DNA from: Mikania micrantha
Lineage: Eukaryota > Streptophyta > Magnoliopsida > Asterales > Asteraceae
DNA length: 64,000 nucleotides
Reading direction: 5' to 3'
NCBI GenBank assembly: GCA_009363875.1
Contig: CM018689.1
Span: 1,278,501-1,342,500, forward strand
Below are positions 39,416 through 53,155 of this stretch, piece after piece; within the stretch, counting starts at the first letter, position 1, and each line of letters opens with the position of its first letter. The notes under the pieces are model-generated. The model did no database searches and was not told the DNA's origin. It saw only the letters and a program-made list of their open reading frames with translations. The translations under genes and the position numbers were made by a program.

Positions 39416-41414
39416 ACTCCTTTAGTTTTAGGCAATCCGGGCGAAGATGATTTGGACCACCACATTCGTGACACTTGGCGGGGGCTGTTATTTTGGCTCT
39501 ACAATCTTTGGCTATATGACCCTGTCGGTTGCATTTGTCGCACACATATGATTTACAATCCCCCAAGTGAAACTTTTGGCATTTTGGACACTGCTTGGCT
39601 GTGCATTCACCATGATGGTGGCGATTGCACCTATTGCACAGCGGCTGATTTCCCTAGTATATTTTCTTTGCCTGGTTATTTACTCCAGCGACCTCCCTAG
39701 ATGGTCCACGATCGTTCCTTCTGTTATTATTACTAGAATTTCCTCTTGCTGATTGGCTTTCAAACCATTTCCTTTTGACTCTTACCTTATCAGTCCCCTT
39801 TACTTCATTACAGCGAAGTATCTCATCAGTCAAGGTTCCTGATATCTCCATAGCTTCTTGGAATGTTGATGGTTTTGCTGCTTTTACCAAACCCCTAATT
39901 TGTGGACCCCATACATACCTTCCTATTCTTTTAGGTTCAGGGGTAACCAAATGTGGCACCAAGTGTGCCAATTCATTAAAACGATTAGTATATTCTAGAT
40001 GCGCCTCCGGACCATTCATAATCTCGTTGATGGAGCAATATCTTTTTGTCATTAAATTTCTGAATTCATTCCAACTCATGCGATTTACAACATTTCTACT
40101 GCGGGTTTGTGGGACCATTTTCCACCATGCTAGGGCATCATCGTTTAGGGAATGAGTGGCAAATCGTACTTTGTTTCCCTCCGCACATTCACTTATGTCA
40201 AGAACCTCCTCTATTTCTTCCAGCCATCTAACAGTTCCTGTAGCTCCTTCAGATCCGTAGTAATTACTAGGTTTACAGGCCATGAAAGCCTTGTAGGAGC
40301 ACCCTGACCTTATTCCTCTATTTTAACGATTTTCTTCTTCGTTTTCGATGTTGCTGCCACCAACTCCATCTCCATGATTCTCATTGTTTTCTTTTAAATT
40401 TTCATGCTGATTAAGTGATGCATTGACATGTGCTATAATGGTAGGTAGAGCATTTGTGAAGGCTTCTATTTTCAGTCATTATAGCGTTGCATCATTGTTG
40501 GAAGTGCTGTTGGTATTTTCATTGGCTTTGGTATTGTTGTTTGTATTTGTATTTGTACCATTTGTATTGGATGGGGGTTGTGGACCTGATCGACCACTCG
40601 CTCGGGTGGTCATACCACCTATCTGGTCGAAGTGTGCGCTCCACATATTTTCTGATGCGCATCAAGGCCTATTCGAACCGATTTGCCCGAGCAGTGGCCC
40701 TGTTCCGTTGTTGCACAACACGATCGTAGTCCTCATGCTATAACCATGCATGATCCATTGCATGGTTTACTGGTAGAGACTCTGGTTTTGGTAATGCTAG
40801 TAAGGGCTCGTTTACAGGTAACGGCCCAGAGAAATACCGATGTTCCTCTATTGGGAAATACTGTGATGCACTAGAAAAACCTGGTCCGGTCGGGTAGGGG
40901 TCATCATATCGTCCAGACATTCCTATGTGCACACTGTGACGTGCCTTAACATCCTGACCAGGTTGTTCTACGAATGGAAATGGTACTGGTGGGGAATAAG
41001 GTGGCAACACAGGTGGCTCGAGTGGTCCAACCCATTCGGGTGCCTGGTTATGCCAAATGGGGCGAATCGCCATTCGTGCCGAATGTCCGACTCGTGGGGC
41101 TACGACGGTTTGAGGGCGGGTGCTGCTATGCGTACTACTTCCATAAGATGTCCAGGAGTTGTATAACTCAATCGTGGGTTACGACTCTTCTGGGCCCAAT
41201 TCGTGGGGCCTGGTATGTAGTTGGTTGGACCGCATCCGGGTGGAAAGTCATGGGTAGCATTGACCCTCGAGAGCCTAGATGGTCTAGCTTCTATATCAAA
41301 AGGATGTGCAGTAAACAGAACTCCTAGTTCCATTGAGTATGTTGGGAAAATTGGTCCTGGTGGTGTATCTTCAATGATAATAAATTTTCCCTAAAGATCT
41401 TTCGGTCCTGCCAT
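39416..41414 (-). pseudogene. Outer Tekay gag with four zinc knuckles
   Basis: It starts at the ATG on 41412-41414 (MAGPKDL then a stop). Proline-rich N-terminal frames follow at 41100-41333 and 40738-41073. The gag core is in 39654-40283 (RWLEEIEEVLDISE ... ALAWWKMV ... HLVTPEPKRIGRYVWG). In a third frame, 39416-39660 codes four C-rich knuckles: CNRCNRHHHGEC, CPKCQKFHLGDC, CDKCNRQGHIAKDC, CHECGGPNHLRPDC. Several stops and shifts are present. The knuckles would bind element RNA. Confidence 0.8.
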
Positions 41415-41574
41415 TTCTTAAATTATGTTAAAAAAATATAGTACAAAGTTAATGAATGTATACCTATATATATACGTATATGTAATTTTTTTTCAAGTGT
41501 AATTTCCCTATTGCTAGGATGTATGTCCCTCCTGTTTAGGTCCCAATTCTTATGTTAAAGCCTAGGAATTTTTT
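41415..41574. other. Damaged leader of the outer element, primer site lost
   Basis: AT-rich, then CTGTTTAGGTCCCAATTC and TTAAAGCCTAGGAA. This resembles the leader of the LARD at 52750-52790. The expected TGGTATCAGAGC primer site and about 150 bp of LTR end are absent, so a deletion spans the leader-LTR joint. Confidence 0.55.
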
Positions 41575-43330
41575 TTACCTAATCGAATTATTTAAATTTA
41601 AAATTTTATTTCTATCAATCTTCGATTCGAGGATCGTAACTTGGACGTCTTGGTGCCTAAAGTGCATTAATCATGATTTGTACCAGAAATACATACTCAA
41701 AATACGTCAACATAATGTTGGTAAGATCATGTGTTTTAGACACCAAATTTTTAAGTATAACAAATATGGTATGATGCGTATTAAACAAGATCACAATCAA
41801 TCCTACTTTAATAACCCGTGAAAGTCCAAATGTTGTTGGTGCTGCCAATATATTTGTGTTGATATATGTCACATTATGTTATTAACTATCATTGGGTGGT
41901 TTTCCCTGTTCAATTTGGGGCCCACTGTGTGTGGGGGTCTTCCTGAGATAGTACTACCCATATATCTCGTGGCTCCTTCTTGAGTTAATGATTGTGCTAG
42001 AATAATTATTTTTGGCAGCTATGTTTGTTCTTGAAGAATAGTACACCAGTGTATGAAAAATAATTTTAGGAGTATGTATCTCTGTTCCCCAAAATATTTA
42101 ATCAAAAGAAAAAAGGGAGCACATGAATCTTACCTTATAAGGTCTTTGAGTCGTATGAGATCTTGCGTGCTTGAAAGACTAGAATCCTATTTTAAGTCAT
42201 TGTGTTACTAACCAACTTAATCAATATAAAGTGTTTCAACATGTGTTGGTTTCATAAAGTGATATTCGTTCATATTTTCTAAATCCATATACCGTTATTA
42301 CAATAACTTATTTTATAAATTTTCATTAATGTATATTTATGTGTAATTATTTTAATTATATTTAATCTTAAAGTACAAGAACATATGCCTTTATATATTT
42401 GGTTTATTTTGTGAATTATATACAAAACAATATATATATATATATATATAGATAAATTTAGGTCTTGTCTTACGAGTTTTATTCCTTTTTAACATGATTA
42501 AGGCGTTTTTCAGTTTCAAGAAAGTTATGTTCAGATTCTCAAAATTGTATAACCTGATATATTATGTCCCGAAATAAGTTTATTATATATTTGCCTTCAC
42601 ATTTATAAATATTTTGAAATTAATATTGTTATTAAAAGTTTTCAGTTTAGAAGTGGGTACCTTTTGGTGGAGCTGAGTTATGAAGCAATGAAGGGTTTAA
42701 AGAGAGTCCAAAATGAAGCTTGTTTGGGTTGAACAGGAACGTGTATAGTGTCTAAGATGAGGATATTCTACTGCCATAACCAGATAGGAGATAGTTAGAA
42801 TATAGCCAAATAAAATGAGTTCAAAGCTTACATTAATAGACAATAGTTTCCTTCACCAACTTGCAAAATGCGTATAGATCACGTTGAGACTCTTGCTTCT
42901 TCATACCACTGATTTTTGTGTTTCAATGAATAATTATTCTGTTGCACTTGAAGACTTAGAAATTTAGAATGTTTGCATGGGAAAAGAAGGAACATTATGG
43001 TGACTAACGGTGGGAATTGAGGGAATATAAATGGTGGAAACTATAGATTTGATAGAATCTTTTGGAGAGATTTCAGAGAGAGGTTGGTGATTTCATGAAG
43101 TTGGGAAGTGAAAACCGTATGTTATGACCAATGGTTAAAAGATTTGCAAGATTCTTAAGATATCTTATATCTTTCTTTTTTTTTTCTATATTATTTGGAT
43201 TAGATTGTCTATCTTATGAGCTACGGTTAAAAAAAAATCTGGCTAGATCCTAGGATATCTGGATTTAATCTACTATTATTATTATATGCTAAAAGGAATG
43301 AAAAATAAATATAAATTTGGGGTTGTTACA
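41575..43330 (-). repeat. 5' LTR of the outer Tekay element (truncated at its inner end)
   Basis: Homologous to 2834-4618, with scattered substitutions (more than the other LTR pairs) and a shorter (TA)n. It ends TTGGGGTTGTTACA before the GGTAC duplication. The frame at 41657-41872 is the LTR counterpart of 2910-3125 and is not a gene. Confidence 0.82.
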
Positions 43331-43355
43331 GGTACAGATATTCTCCTATGTTTTT

Positions 43356-43712
43356 TGTCGCACCTCGGACTTCCCGGCCTGAACGAAAGGGCGCGACTGG
43401 ACTGATCTTGCAGGATCGCAGTCTCTGGTCACACAGTGTTGCGAGACCTACATGTCTGGTTTCATACGTACATCCAATAACTTGGATACAACAATTTTTG
43501 TAAAATCAGGGTTGCGGAAGTAAAAAGTTTAAGTTGTCAAAACAACAATGTAATTAAGTTGCGGAACCATAAGTTTAAGCAGTTTTCAAAACTTAAAGAG
43601 TAGTAGTGCGGAAGCGGTTTGAATATGTAACATTACATAACAAAACAAATGTTAATCGTTATCAAATTGCCTAAGACACTAAAGCTGATGCATAGGACTC
43701 CATCATAGCATC
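43356..43712 (-). repeat. 3' LTR of the third Tekay element, left part
   Basis: It starts TGTCGCACCTCGGAC, a variant of the usual TGTCACAC start, and runs to the CTATC target site of the LARD. It shares the motif TGCGGAAGCG with the second Tekay LTR (5748-5757, GCGGAAGCG). It continues at 57273. Confidence 0.65.
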
Positions 43713-43717
43713 CTATC

Positions 43718-46700
43718 TGTCACAACCCAACCAGGGGGCTTGACTAATGATTGATTCAAAACACAAAGTAGCGGAAGACAAGATAAATATATTACAATTC
43801 AACCAAAGGTTTAGTCTAAGTATCTAATTTGTTTACAACAATCTAAGATATGATTTAACTAGTGGGAGATTTTCTAGAGTTTTTGGGTCCATCCAGGCAT
43901 CAGCACACTTTATTAATCTTTAAGTCAAGTTCTTCAGTTTTCCATGTAGTGTTCTTGTTCAAGCAACCCTGTATCCGAGTCATACCTGTTTCTAATTACC
44001 TGAAAGACATGCTAAAATACGTCAACTATAAAGTTGGTGAGCTCATGAGTTTTAGTTTACAGACACAATAATAAATAGCATGTGATAATTCAATAACAAT
44101 ACAACCAACCCTGTGCCATGCCGAGCGTTTGCCTCTTATAATGCTAGCCCGTATCATGACATTTTAATCTACTTCCCATTCCGAGACCCGTTCCTGCCCT
44201 CGGTGTAAATGTGTCAAAGCGAATATATGCCACAACGGTTGACATTAACCTCAGTGGGGTTTCAACCCTATTTTTATAAGGCCACCCTTTCGGGCCACTG
44301 TGCGTGGGGGATTCCCCAAGTAGTACTACCCATATACCCACCGGCTCTCCTCCGGAGTTAATGGCTGTAAATTATGTTTAATGTCTAGGGGAAGCAATTT
44401 TATTGAAACGGATGTTCATTATCACATAAATAAAATTTTATAAACAATTTATGGAGCATGCTTTCAGTATCCCAAAACAGTAAAAAGAAAAGGGATCACA
44501 TGAACTCACCTGGTTGCTTTAATGGCTTCCTTTTGTTCCTGTACAAATATGTCATTGTGCCACTATGCATGATTTGCTATGTTCCCAGAGGTATCATCAA
44601 AGCAAGTTCCTAATTGTAATCATCTATACATGTATAAGTTGTAATTTCATACATTATGGTTGTTTACTGTGGTTGAGCTCTTTGGGTTAAAGTGTTTAGA
44701 GTTTACAAGTTTAAAGTTTCTTTATATTACCATACCTAATGAAGTCTTACCTTATATTTGCACGTCTAAATGTATATGCAATTGTTGGTATTATTTGATG
44801 TTTAGTGTAGCTACTAGTATGCTACTTATGTGACTAGCGTGTTTACGGTCTTTTAAGATAACTGAGTTTTATTGAGACTAATGGTCTTATATTTTGAAGT
44901 TGGGTAACCTTGTTTGAGAGTTTGAGAGACAAACAATATAAAATCGTTTAAGTGTAATATTAGTCACGGGGTCTTACTAATAATATAAATTTATGTAATG
45001 CATAAGGTATTACAAAGCAATAAGATAATTATTATAATGTATTCACTTAACATAATAGTATTAGAGATAATTAATAGGTATTTCATACATCACAAAATAG
45101 TTGCAATTAGCATTAGTATCTAAGATATTTACATGTTGTAGTCATTGAATATACTAACTATTATAATTATTATAAATATCGAATAAGAAAGTGTTTAAAG
45201 TATTCATAATTTATTTTCTATGTTTAATTGTAAGTAAACATTCTTAGATGAATCAATTATCAAACATAATAATAATAATCTTAATAATCATAATACTAGT
45301 TTCACTAACAATTTTAATATCATTTTTATTGTTAAATTTTAATTATGAGTAAAACTATAGAAATGGTATCCTATGTTATATGTTAAAATGAAAAATCATG
45401 TTTTTAGTAAATTTTATATTTGTAAACATTGAATTTACAATTATTTAACGTGTCGGATATGATTACTCTTATAATGTTAACTAGCTTATAGTAAAATCTT
45501 AAATAATCTTAAAAGAGTAGAACGTGATAATGTTAATGTTGATAAAAATAATAGTAATACTTATAAAAATAAGCCGTCTTAATATGAATTCAAGCAAGTT
45601 CGTGATCAAATAGAACATTAGTGTGATATGGTTACTTTGTATAAAATCATATTATTATCAAATCAAACTCCTTTGTTAGATTCCAAATTATATAACACTA
45701 ACATATATAGTGTAGGTATGCACATTTATCTTATAAAAATTCATTCTAGTTTACCTTTTGTTTACCCATAGATGTATAAAATTAATTGTTAACATATTGA
45801 ACAAATCATATCTATAAACATATAATCTTACATAAACTATTATTGTATAGAATATTCTATAGTTGTATATATATATATATATATAACGTGTATGTGTGTG
45901 TATATTTATATATAAAGACTAAATGTTTATATGAGAATTATATATGTATCCTACAAATTCATTAAGTACACAATTTATAAAGTTCTATTTAATTCAAGCT
46001 TATAAGTTAATTTATACCTAATGTAACAAATTCCATAAGTATCCATATTACATATCAAAACTTGTAATACAATTTAAGCTTATAACTTAAATACCAATTT
46101 ATATATTAACAATTTGGGTTTCGTAGACATTTTATTTACAAATTTCCCTCCAAATGCATAATATAATCACACACGTGTTATGGTTTTATTAAACCTTTTA
46201 TTATTAACCAATTGTGATGAACCATATTTTATCTAGCTAACCCATATGCTCAACCACTTTAACTTGTTTGTTTAAACATATAAACCATACATTTAAAGTT
46301 AATGGCACGCGATTTTACCTTCCCACTCGTTCATCTCGCGAGTACAATCCAATTTATTTAAACGATCGTATGTTTCATAACTCGAATATGTTTCTAAAAT
46401 CGTTTTTAAACAACGAATAAAATCGAGCCGTCGGTTTTTGCTGTTGACCACGACTGATCGGGTTTGACCGTCCCTAATCCCGTTTGACTTTTGTTGACCA
46501 AGGTTTGAACCAGCTCCTTGGCTCCTACTTTCACAAGCAACCCTCCTGGCCACCATCATTTGGACGGGTGATGTTCTACTTTAACCGGCAGCCGACCAAA
46601 ACTCATCACCTTCGCAAGAGCTACCCAAAAACACCGGAATTAGACTTAAGCAAACAAGGAAATTACATGCATGTGTAGATTGAAGCTCGTAGAGTCGTTT

Positions 46701-48137
46701 CTTACCCTTTGTTGGCGATTTTAGGGTGCAAGTCGGCCGGAACAGCCCCCATGGTCATTAGAACCACCGCTACAGGAGCCTTGGGAGAAACCATAGTGGC
46801 TACAGCCGACCGCCGCCGCGAGGAACAGCCATTGTTGCATCAAATCAGGACAAAACCCTCAGTTATTAACATGCATGTACAAATCCGGGCTGTTTTAAGT
46901 CTTTTCTTACCTTTGGTCGAAGTATAGAGGGAGATAACCGGTGCCTTAACACCACCACCGTCAGCCGCTGCTGCCGGAGCCCTCACCGCCGCTGCATGCC
47001 GTGTTTCTGGTCCAAACTCCACCCCTTAACACCTCCGTGACTTGCTCGAACCCATCTCCGCCTGTAACCGCCTTTTGTGTGGATGAAACCCTAGCCGTCA
47101 TCACCTTCTCATCCCATTTTGACCCCTTTAAAGTCGGCATCTCGCGAAACAGAAGAAGGAAAAGTTGTAGGGCTGAATGAGAGGAGATCGGAGATATAAC
47201 CATCTTGTTCCGCCACCGTGGTACCGCCGTGCGCCGCCTTGGGGCCGCCGCAGCTCCGCCGCTGCAAATCTTTCTCTCTCTCGGTTGTTTTGAACGAGTG
47301 GAAACGCACACACACAAATTATGTGTGGTGTGCGGCTGAGAAAAAGTGGGGAAGAAATAGGGTTTTCACCCTTTTTATAGCAAGGGTTAATTCTAGGGTT
47401 TTAACGCGTATCCGACCCGTCTCGCGATCGTATTCTGTTATCGTTTATTATTCTCAACCCGAAACTTATCAGATAAACAAAAATAACTTAAAAGATTATT
47501 AAAATGTTTATCTTGTTTGTTATAATTAATGTATTTACTTAATTACGTTGAAACGCGTCATTATCACGTATACGACGTATTTAACTGATTTAGTTATTTT
47601 CTCGCTCCTAATCACATTCTTATATTTTTAATATTATTAATATTTTTAAATAGGAATTTATCAATGCTATTTACCTCAGCTCGTGACTCGGAATCGTTTA
47701 ATTAGATAATGACATTATACGCGCGTTAAATAAAATTTTATAATGCAACCGTTTATACAAGTATACGTTACGTAGGTTCGTCTTAATCAATCCTCTAATT
47801 AGTATAAAGAGGATTGTGTTATATTAAACTCTAATAGATCTTGTTCTTTAATTTGCCCTTATGATTATTGAGAAAAGTCATTATATTTAATTTATCGACT
47901 GAATTTATCAAAATATTGCCAGTTTAAGTTTAAAACTTATCAGACTTGATTTATTAACTTGATTCTTATTCCAGATCCAATATTTGAACTTCGATTTATG
48001 TATAGAATTTCTTAATGGGCCTTTTTGGGCCTTAACATTTTATTTGGGCCTTATTATCTTATTGGACTCTATTGGGCCTAAGTGTTCAATTTATAATTCT
48101 AGGTTTTCATTTGTGGGGATTTCTTACAGTTGTTACA
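43718..48137 (-). repeat. 3' LTR of the LARD (4,420 bp)
   Basis: Near-identical to 52834-57267. It contains a TATA box (minus, 47371-47382), a GC-rich block (46690-47340), two strong candidate donors (exon ends 46911 and 46706), a candidate acceptor at 44000 and four TGGGCC motifs at 48016-48090. The frames at 43862-44071, 44144-44341 and 46299-47502 all recur in the other LTR and are not genes. Confidence 0.92.
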
Positions 48138-48173
48138 GTCTCCCCAACTTAAAAGAATTTCGTCCTCGAAATT
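48138..48173 (-). promoter_or_regulatory. LARD polypurine tract and hairpin
   Basis: Minus-strand TAAGTTGGGGAGAC touches the LTR start TGTAACA. Beside it is the hairpin AATTTCG (48156-48162), loop TCCT, CGAAATT (48167-48173), identical in form to that of the outer Tekay. Confidence 0.65.
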
Positions 48174-51100
48174 AGCTATTACTACGGTTTAGGTTGAACG
48201 AATAGTTGTAGGTATTTCTTGTGCAACTGTTTTTAAAGCTTAAATTTGGTTTATCATTTCTAAGTATCACTATGTTATAATCCGTTCTAAGGGGCTACCA
48301 TTTTAGCTAAACACGCATACACTTTTACTCGTTATGGCATAAGATGTTAACACAGATTCTGATTATTATAAGCAGTAAAGCCTAACAAGAAATGTTAGCC
48401 TACGTGTATTGCAGTTTAATCGTTCACATGGCTATCATACACAAACATTCACATAAATAAAGTTTATTTGCATTATAAATGTTCCATAGGATACCAAGTT
48501 ACATTCTATTTTTCCCACATGTTTCATTACGCATTCAATGCATCAATAAGTTTCCAAACATAATGCTTCATGTTATACTGAATGTAACCAATAGATGTCA
48601 AGGCTCACAGTTCCTTGATTGTGTATTTGAATACAATGTTTCATACAACATGAACATAGCAATCAAGCATACTCGTTATTCATTTAATGTCTCATCTAGG
48701 TTATTAATATAATTATCTCACTTGTACATGACATTTGGCACAAAGTTGTACATAATGTAATTCAATTTGTATTCTTGGTTACTTTCCTTTTACACCATAA
48801 ATTTATGATTTCTTATCTGAGTCTACATAGTTATTTATCGATAAACATACCTTTGCTTCTAAAACCAATAGAGTGAAAGTAACCATTTCAAGTGAACGAA
48901 GTCTAACGTATAGGTTATCAAGGACTAAGGTGTAACCGATATATTTTAAGTAGTTCAGTTAAGATAGGAACAAAATTATGATCATATCCACAATGTAACA
49001 ATCATGTTTTATGTTGAATTTAACCAAAGTCTTACATGTATACAATTGGAGTTGTTGATCTAAGTCTAGATTATCAAAGAATAGGCTCAAGTGTGATTAC
49101 AATAATACTAATAAAGGAAGCTATTGATCCCTGTCTAGGTAGGGAAGGAGTAAATCCTAATATGATAACTAGGATATTAAAAATATGAATTTAAGGATTT
49201 TTATTGACATACATGCGCCGAGATACCTTTACAATACGCAAATTATTTTACGTTGGGAGTTTATTCGCTAAGGTTCCTGACTGTAGTCTGAGGTAAACTT
49301 GGGAGATCGATAGAATACTTGTACTTAAGGTTCTCATAAACTTCCAATGGATAAGTTAGCAAGGATACATAGGTTAGATTTCAACTAGATTCTATTAAGT
49401 TAGGTTCGTAAAGGCTTTGACTCACTGATTGTGTCCGGTCATTACTCTGAATTATTTCAAGGATTTACAACAATTACAGCTTCATACGAAGTCTTTCAAA
49501 ATAGAATCAAAGGACATATCATTATTCGGGAGGAGGGCATCATCTTGTTTGAATATGTCAAACTTTCTGATCATCCGGTTTGGAATATAAGAAATCACAG
49601 ATGCAAAGATTTAAGGAAACTTTCGTCCTTACCATGACAAGTGTAGGGATGGCTTTTTAAATATTTTCCTAATAGAATGATTATATGTTGGGTATTCTTG
49701 AACACTAATAGTATGTGATGGTATAAAAGAACAAATAGCGTATTTATAATACGTTCTGGACGCATGCAAACGAACTGACAAAGTTCCTTTGTTCTAGGGT
49801 GGTTATGATTTGACTTCTTTCAATAAGTCATTCCAAGTAATCATTTCAACACGCATCACCCTAACGATGGCTTTTTGAAACAAAACCTCAATTAGGTGCC
49901 TTAAGAAATTGAGTCATTGAATCCCCATTGACAATTCTATGAATGTTCCCACTTTTGACGAACAAATGGATATGACTTTCCTATATGACACTATCTTTTC
50001 CATTGACACATTGTCTATTATTTATCCAATTTGCTATTGATACGCGAAGTAATGAGATGCAGAAGTACAGATTGTTGTTGGCTTCGCAGTAGATCTGACA
50101 AATAATTATTTTATCGTTTTACGTAATCGATAGAATGTTCTATATTTCTTCCTTCACATTATGCAGATGACCACAACTTCACTGTGTCAATGCATTGGTC
50201 ATTGGTTCCATTTCTTATTCCCCTTGACTGAATGCTCTACTTCATCCTATAAGTTATAGCCTACTAATTTCTTGTCGTGTTAAGATTTTCGACGTATCTC
50301 TTTGTCATGAATACTCTTGGTGTACATATTTTATTTATCCTATGTCTTGAAGTGGTGAAAAGGTTCATTAGGCTGGAACGTGATCTTCACTGCTATCCTC
50401 AAAGTATGGCAGATATTTTCATAGTTTTCACTCTTGAGGTTGACTTTTCGCAAATGATTTTTTTTTAACTTTTTATGCTACCTTCTTGTAGCTTTTCTTC
50501 TTACAATTTAACACATTCTATCTTATTTTGAGATTTGATCCTCCTAATTTACTTCCTTGCAGTCCTTCCATACTGCTTAATCTTGGTAACAAAACTATCT
50601 TCCTCCGGTGACAATCTAGATTAGTTGTCCTTACTAATTCACTTCATTATCTCGTGATGATGTTTGTACGAGTGAATTCCGATGTAGATCCACCCAATGA
50701 TTAAAATCTCCAAAGTGCCCAAACTCTTAAATTTTAAGATATCCCTTCCTGCACTATGGAGTGGTCGGTATTAACTAGTGTCTTTCGTGTAACTACTCAT
50801 GAGCTCGGTTTGTTGAAATTTTATAGGTTGTATACCATGAGAATTCTTCTGGTTTTTATATTTCTGTTTAAATGTTTTAGCTGTTATACTACTTGTCATA
50901 ACACTCAACAATAACACTATCCCAATGTACCGAACATAGTTTATATATAGGGCATACGTAGAGTCAGGCTACCTGCCTTATCAGCCGCCAGCCCACCACT
51001 GTTTCGATATATTACGATAGTGTCCTTGCCAAATGTCTTTGACTGTAGATATATTAGTAAACATTTATCAACTAAACAGTTTCCTCTATCATACTACACA

Positions 51101-52817
51101 TGTTCATAAGATTCACATTGATGTTATGATGCAAATATTATTTCCTGCAGTTGGTCTTCAATGCTTCTCAAAACATTTATTGGCACTATAAAATCTTCTA
51201 ATCTAAGATTAAATCCTTCACCATTTAATCTTTCACTTCTTCTTTTTCCCGATAATCATCGATTCTAACTGTTTTGAAGATCGTCTTCTCCCTCTTGGTG
51301 TTAATTACCTTCCTTTACCTTGCTATAATTCGGTAGCTGGTACTGATCGTCGTGTATCAATGTGTATGGAGGTCTCGCTTGCCAAAACAACGATGTTTTC
51401 TTCAAGCAATAATAGGATGCTTAGACCAATCCCATCTTTAGTCTTCGATATGCCGTATACTGAATGACCTTAGCGTCTTCTCTTTTACCTTGCTATCAAA
51501 GAATATCTTGATCACTCTTATAATCCATGGGAAATACCTTCTTCTCATGACAACCTAACTTCTCAAATTATGTTCTCGATCTGCAGCTTCATGTTCCATC
51601 CATTATATTCGCTAGGTGGAGCTCCTTTAGGGATTTCTAACTTGTTTACCTATGACGTCATTGTTTAGTTCAGGATTAGGTGTTCGATTGGTTGGATTGG
51701 GTAGGAAAAGGTTTCAATGTTGATTCGGATTGGTTATGAAATGACATTTCTGGAACAAAAGTTCAAGTGGTAGAGTAAACTAAACTTTATAATGAAGGTT
51801 TACATTCCTGCTGTGTGAACAAAGGAATTTCCTCTTAACTGCAAACAATTCCAATTCTTCAACTTTAGCTATCCAGAATTTGGGAATGGCTAAGTTAAAA
51901 AGGCGTGCTCAGTAGTGTCGCGAACAGAATAAACTGTTGACGAACGTTTGGAGATCGAAGATGAACTATTAAGGATAATAGAAATAGTAATCACAGACAA
52001 GAATGGTCATCGGTTATTAAAGGAGAGTAACCTAATGTCGATAAGAGAAACGATGAAATGAAGGGTTTCTCAAGTTTATACGTATGATAATCTGAATCTG
52101 AATGTAGAGTGTGTCACATATCTTTGATGTCATCACAGGCTTTCTCCAAGGTCTTCATGATTTTTCACTCACTCGTGCAGTCTTGTAGTTAGTTGAGGAG
52201 TAAGCATAGTTGATCGTCATAATCAAAGCTTACGTGGCTATAAATAAGAATTTGAATAAGAAGTACAAAGGAATTTTGATTTCTGTAGAATAAAACAAAG
52301 ATTCTCGAACGCCTTCATATGATTTGAAATTGATAGCAAACGTACCTCGACAACAAAGAAGTCATGATTTCCATAGGATTTGAGGTAAAAAGAAGATGAG
52401 AATACACAATGTCGTTTCCACTAGAATAGGATGAATGAAGAAAAGATAGCATACCATAAAATCATCGTTGACCTCTTGTGACTTAAATCCTATGCTCAAC
52501 TCCCAATGTCAACTAATGTTTGTTTCAATAATCATTAACATAACAAGTATTTATACGTATAATCATCAATATTATGATCAAATTTTATTTTATGTGTACC
52601 TTAGAACCTCCCATGTAACTTCAAATTCACCATTATGTGTGCACCCATAATCCTGAATTTAATTTACATGGTTGTTCTAGTTTAACCGTTCGTGTGCTTC
52701 ATATGCCTGGGATTTCATGGTCTCACTAGTATCTTGTTTCTATTTGTTTAGGCCCCTAAACTACTCAGGTTAAAGTCTAGGAACTTATCCTAAGGTTCCT
52801 AATTCGCTAAAACCTTT
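48174..52817. other. Non-coding interior of the LARD
   Basis: 4.6 kb of AT-rich sequence with no frame longer than about 80 codons on either strand and no recognisable gag, protease, RT or integrase motif. A minus-strand stretch near 51595-51640 reads PPSEYNGWNMKLQIENII before a stop and may be a decayed coding fragment of unknown origin. No tandem array was noticed. Confidence 0.7.
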
Positions 52818-52830
52818 GGCTCTGATACCA
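52818..52830 (-). promoter_or_regulatory. LARD primer-binding site (tRNA-iMet)
   Basis: Minus-strand TGGTATCAGAGCC, three bases inside the 5' LTR end, complements initiator tRNA-Met. It is intact, consistent with recent activity. Confidence 0.93.
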
Positions 52831-53114
52831 ACCTGTCACAACCCAACCAGGGGGCTTGACTAATGATTGATTCAAAACACAAAGTAGCGGAAGACAAGAT
52901 AAATATATTACAATTCAACCAAAGGTTTAGTCTAAGTATCTAATTTGTTTACAACAATCTAAGATATGATTTAACTAGTGGGAGATTTTCTAGAGTTTTT
53001 GGGTCCATCCAGGCATCAGCACACTTTATTAATCTTTAAGTCAAGTTCTTCAGTTTTCCATGTAGTGTTCTTGTTCAAGCAACCCTGTATCCGAGTCATA
53101 CCTGTTTCTAATTA

Positions 53115-53155
53115 CCTGAAAGACATGCTAAAATACGTCAACTATAAAGTTGGTG
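53115..53155 (-). promoter_or_regulatory. Candidate 3' splice site in the LARD 5' LTR
   Basis: Minus strand: CACCAAC, then AGTTGACG (branch-point-like), then CATGTCTTTCAG|GTAATTAG with AG ending at 53116. The same arrangement occurs in the other three Tekay-like LTR families (2937-2976, 5889-5928, 57295-57338). Confidence 0.4.

Larger units (their letters stand above)
2681..43330 (-). mobile_element. Outer Tekay-like Ty3/gypsy chromovirus, host of two large insertions
   Basis: The ends are TGTCACACCCCAA (left) and TTGGGGTTGTTACA (right), flanked by the 5-bp target duplication GGTAC at 2676-2680 and 43331-43335. Transcriptional sense is minus: 5' LTR at right, 3' LTR at left. Coding order from the right is gag, zinc knuckles, protease, RT, RNase H, integrase and chromodomain, so it is the Tekay/Del type of chromovirus. 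The integrase is split by insertions at 5591-13433 and 13523-36709. With these removed the element is about 9.6 kb. Many stops and frameshifts show it is dead. Confidence 0.88.

Noticed and set aside
46961..47502. Several overlapping frames of 60-118 codons (and copies at 56091-56632) as possible genes
   Set aside because: They lie in a GC-rich LTR block, recur exactly in both LTRs, some lack an ATG start, and none shows a domain.
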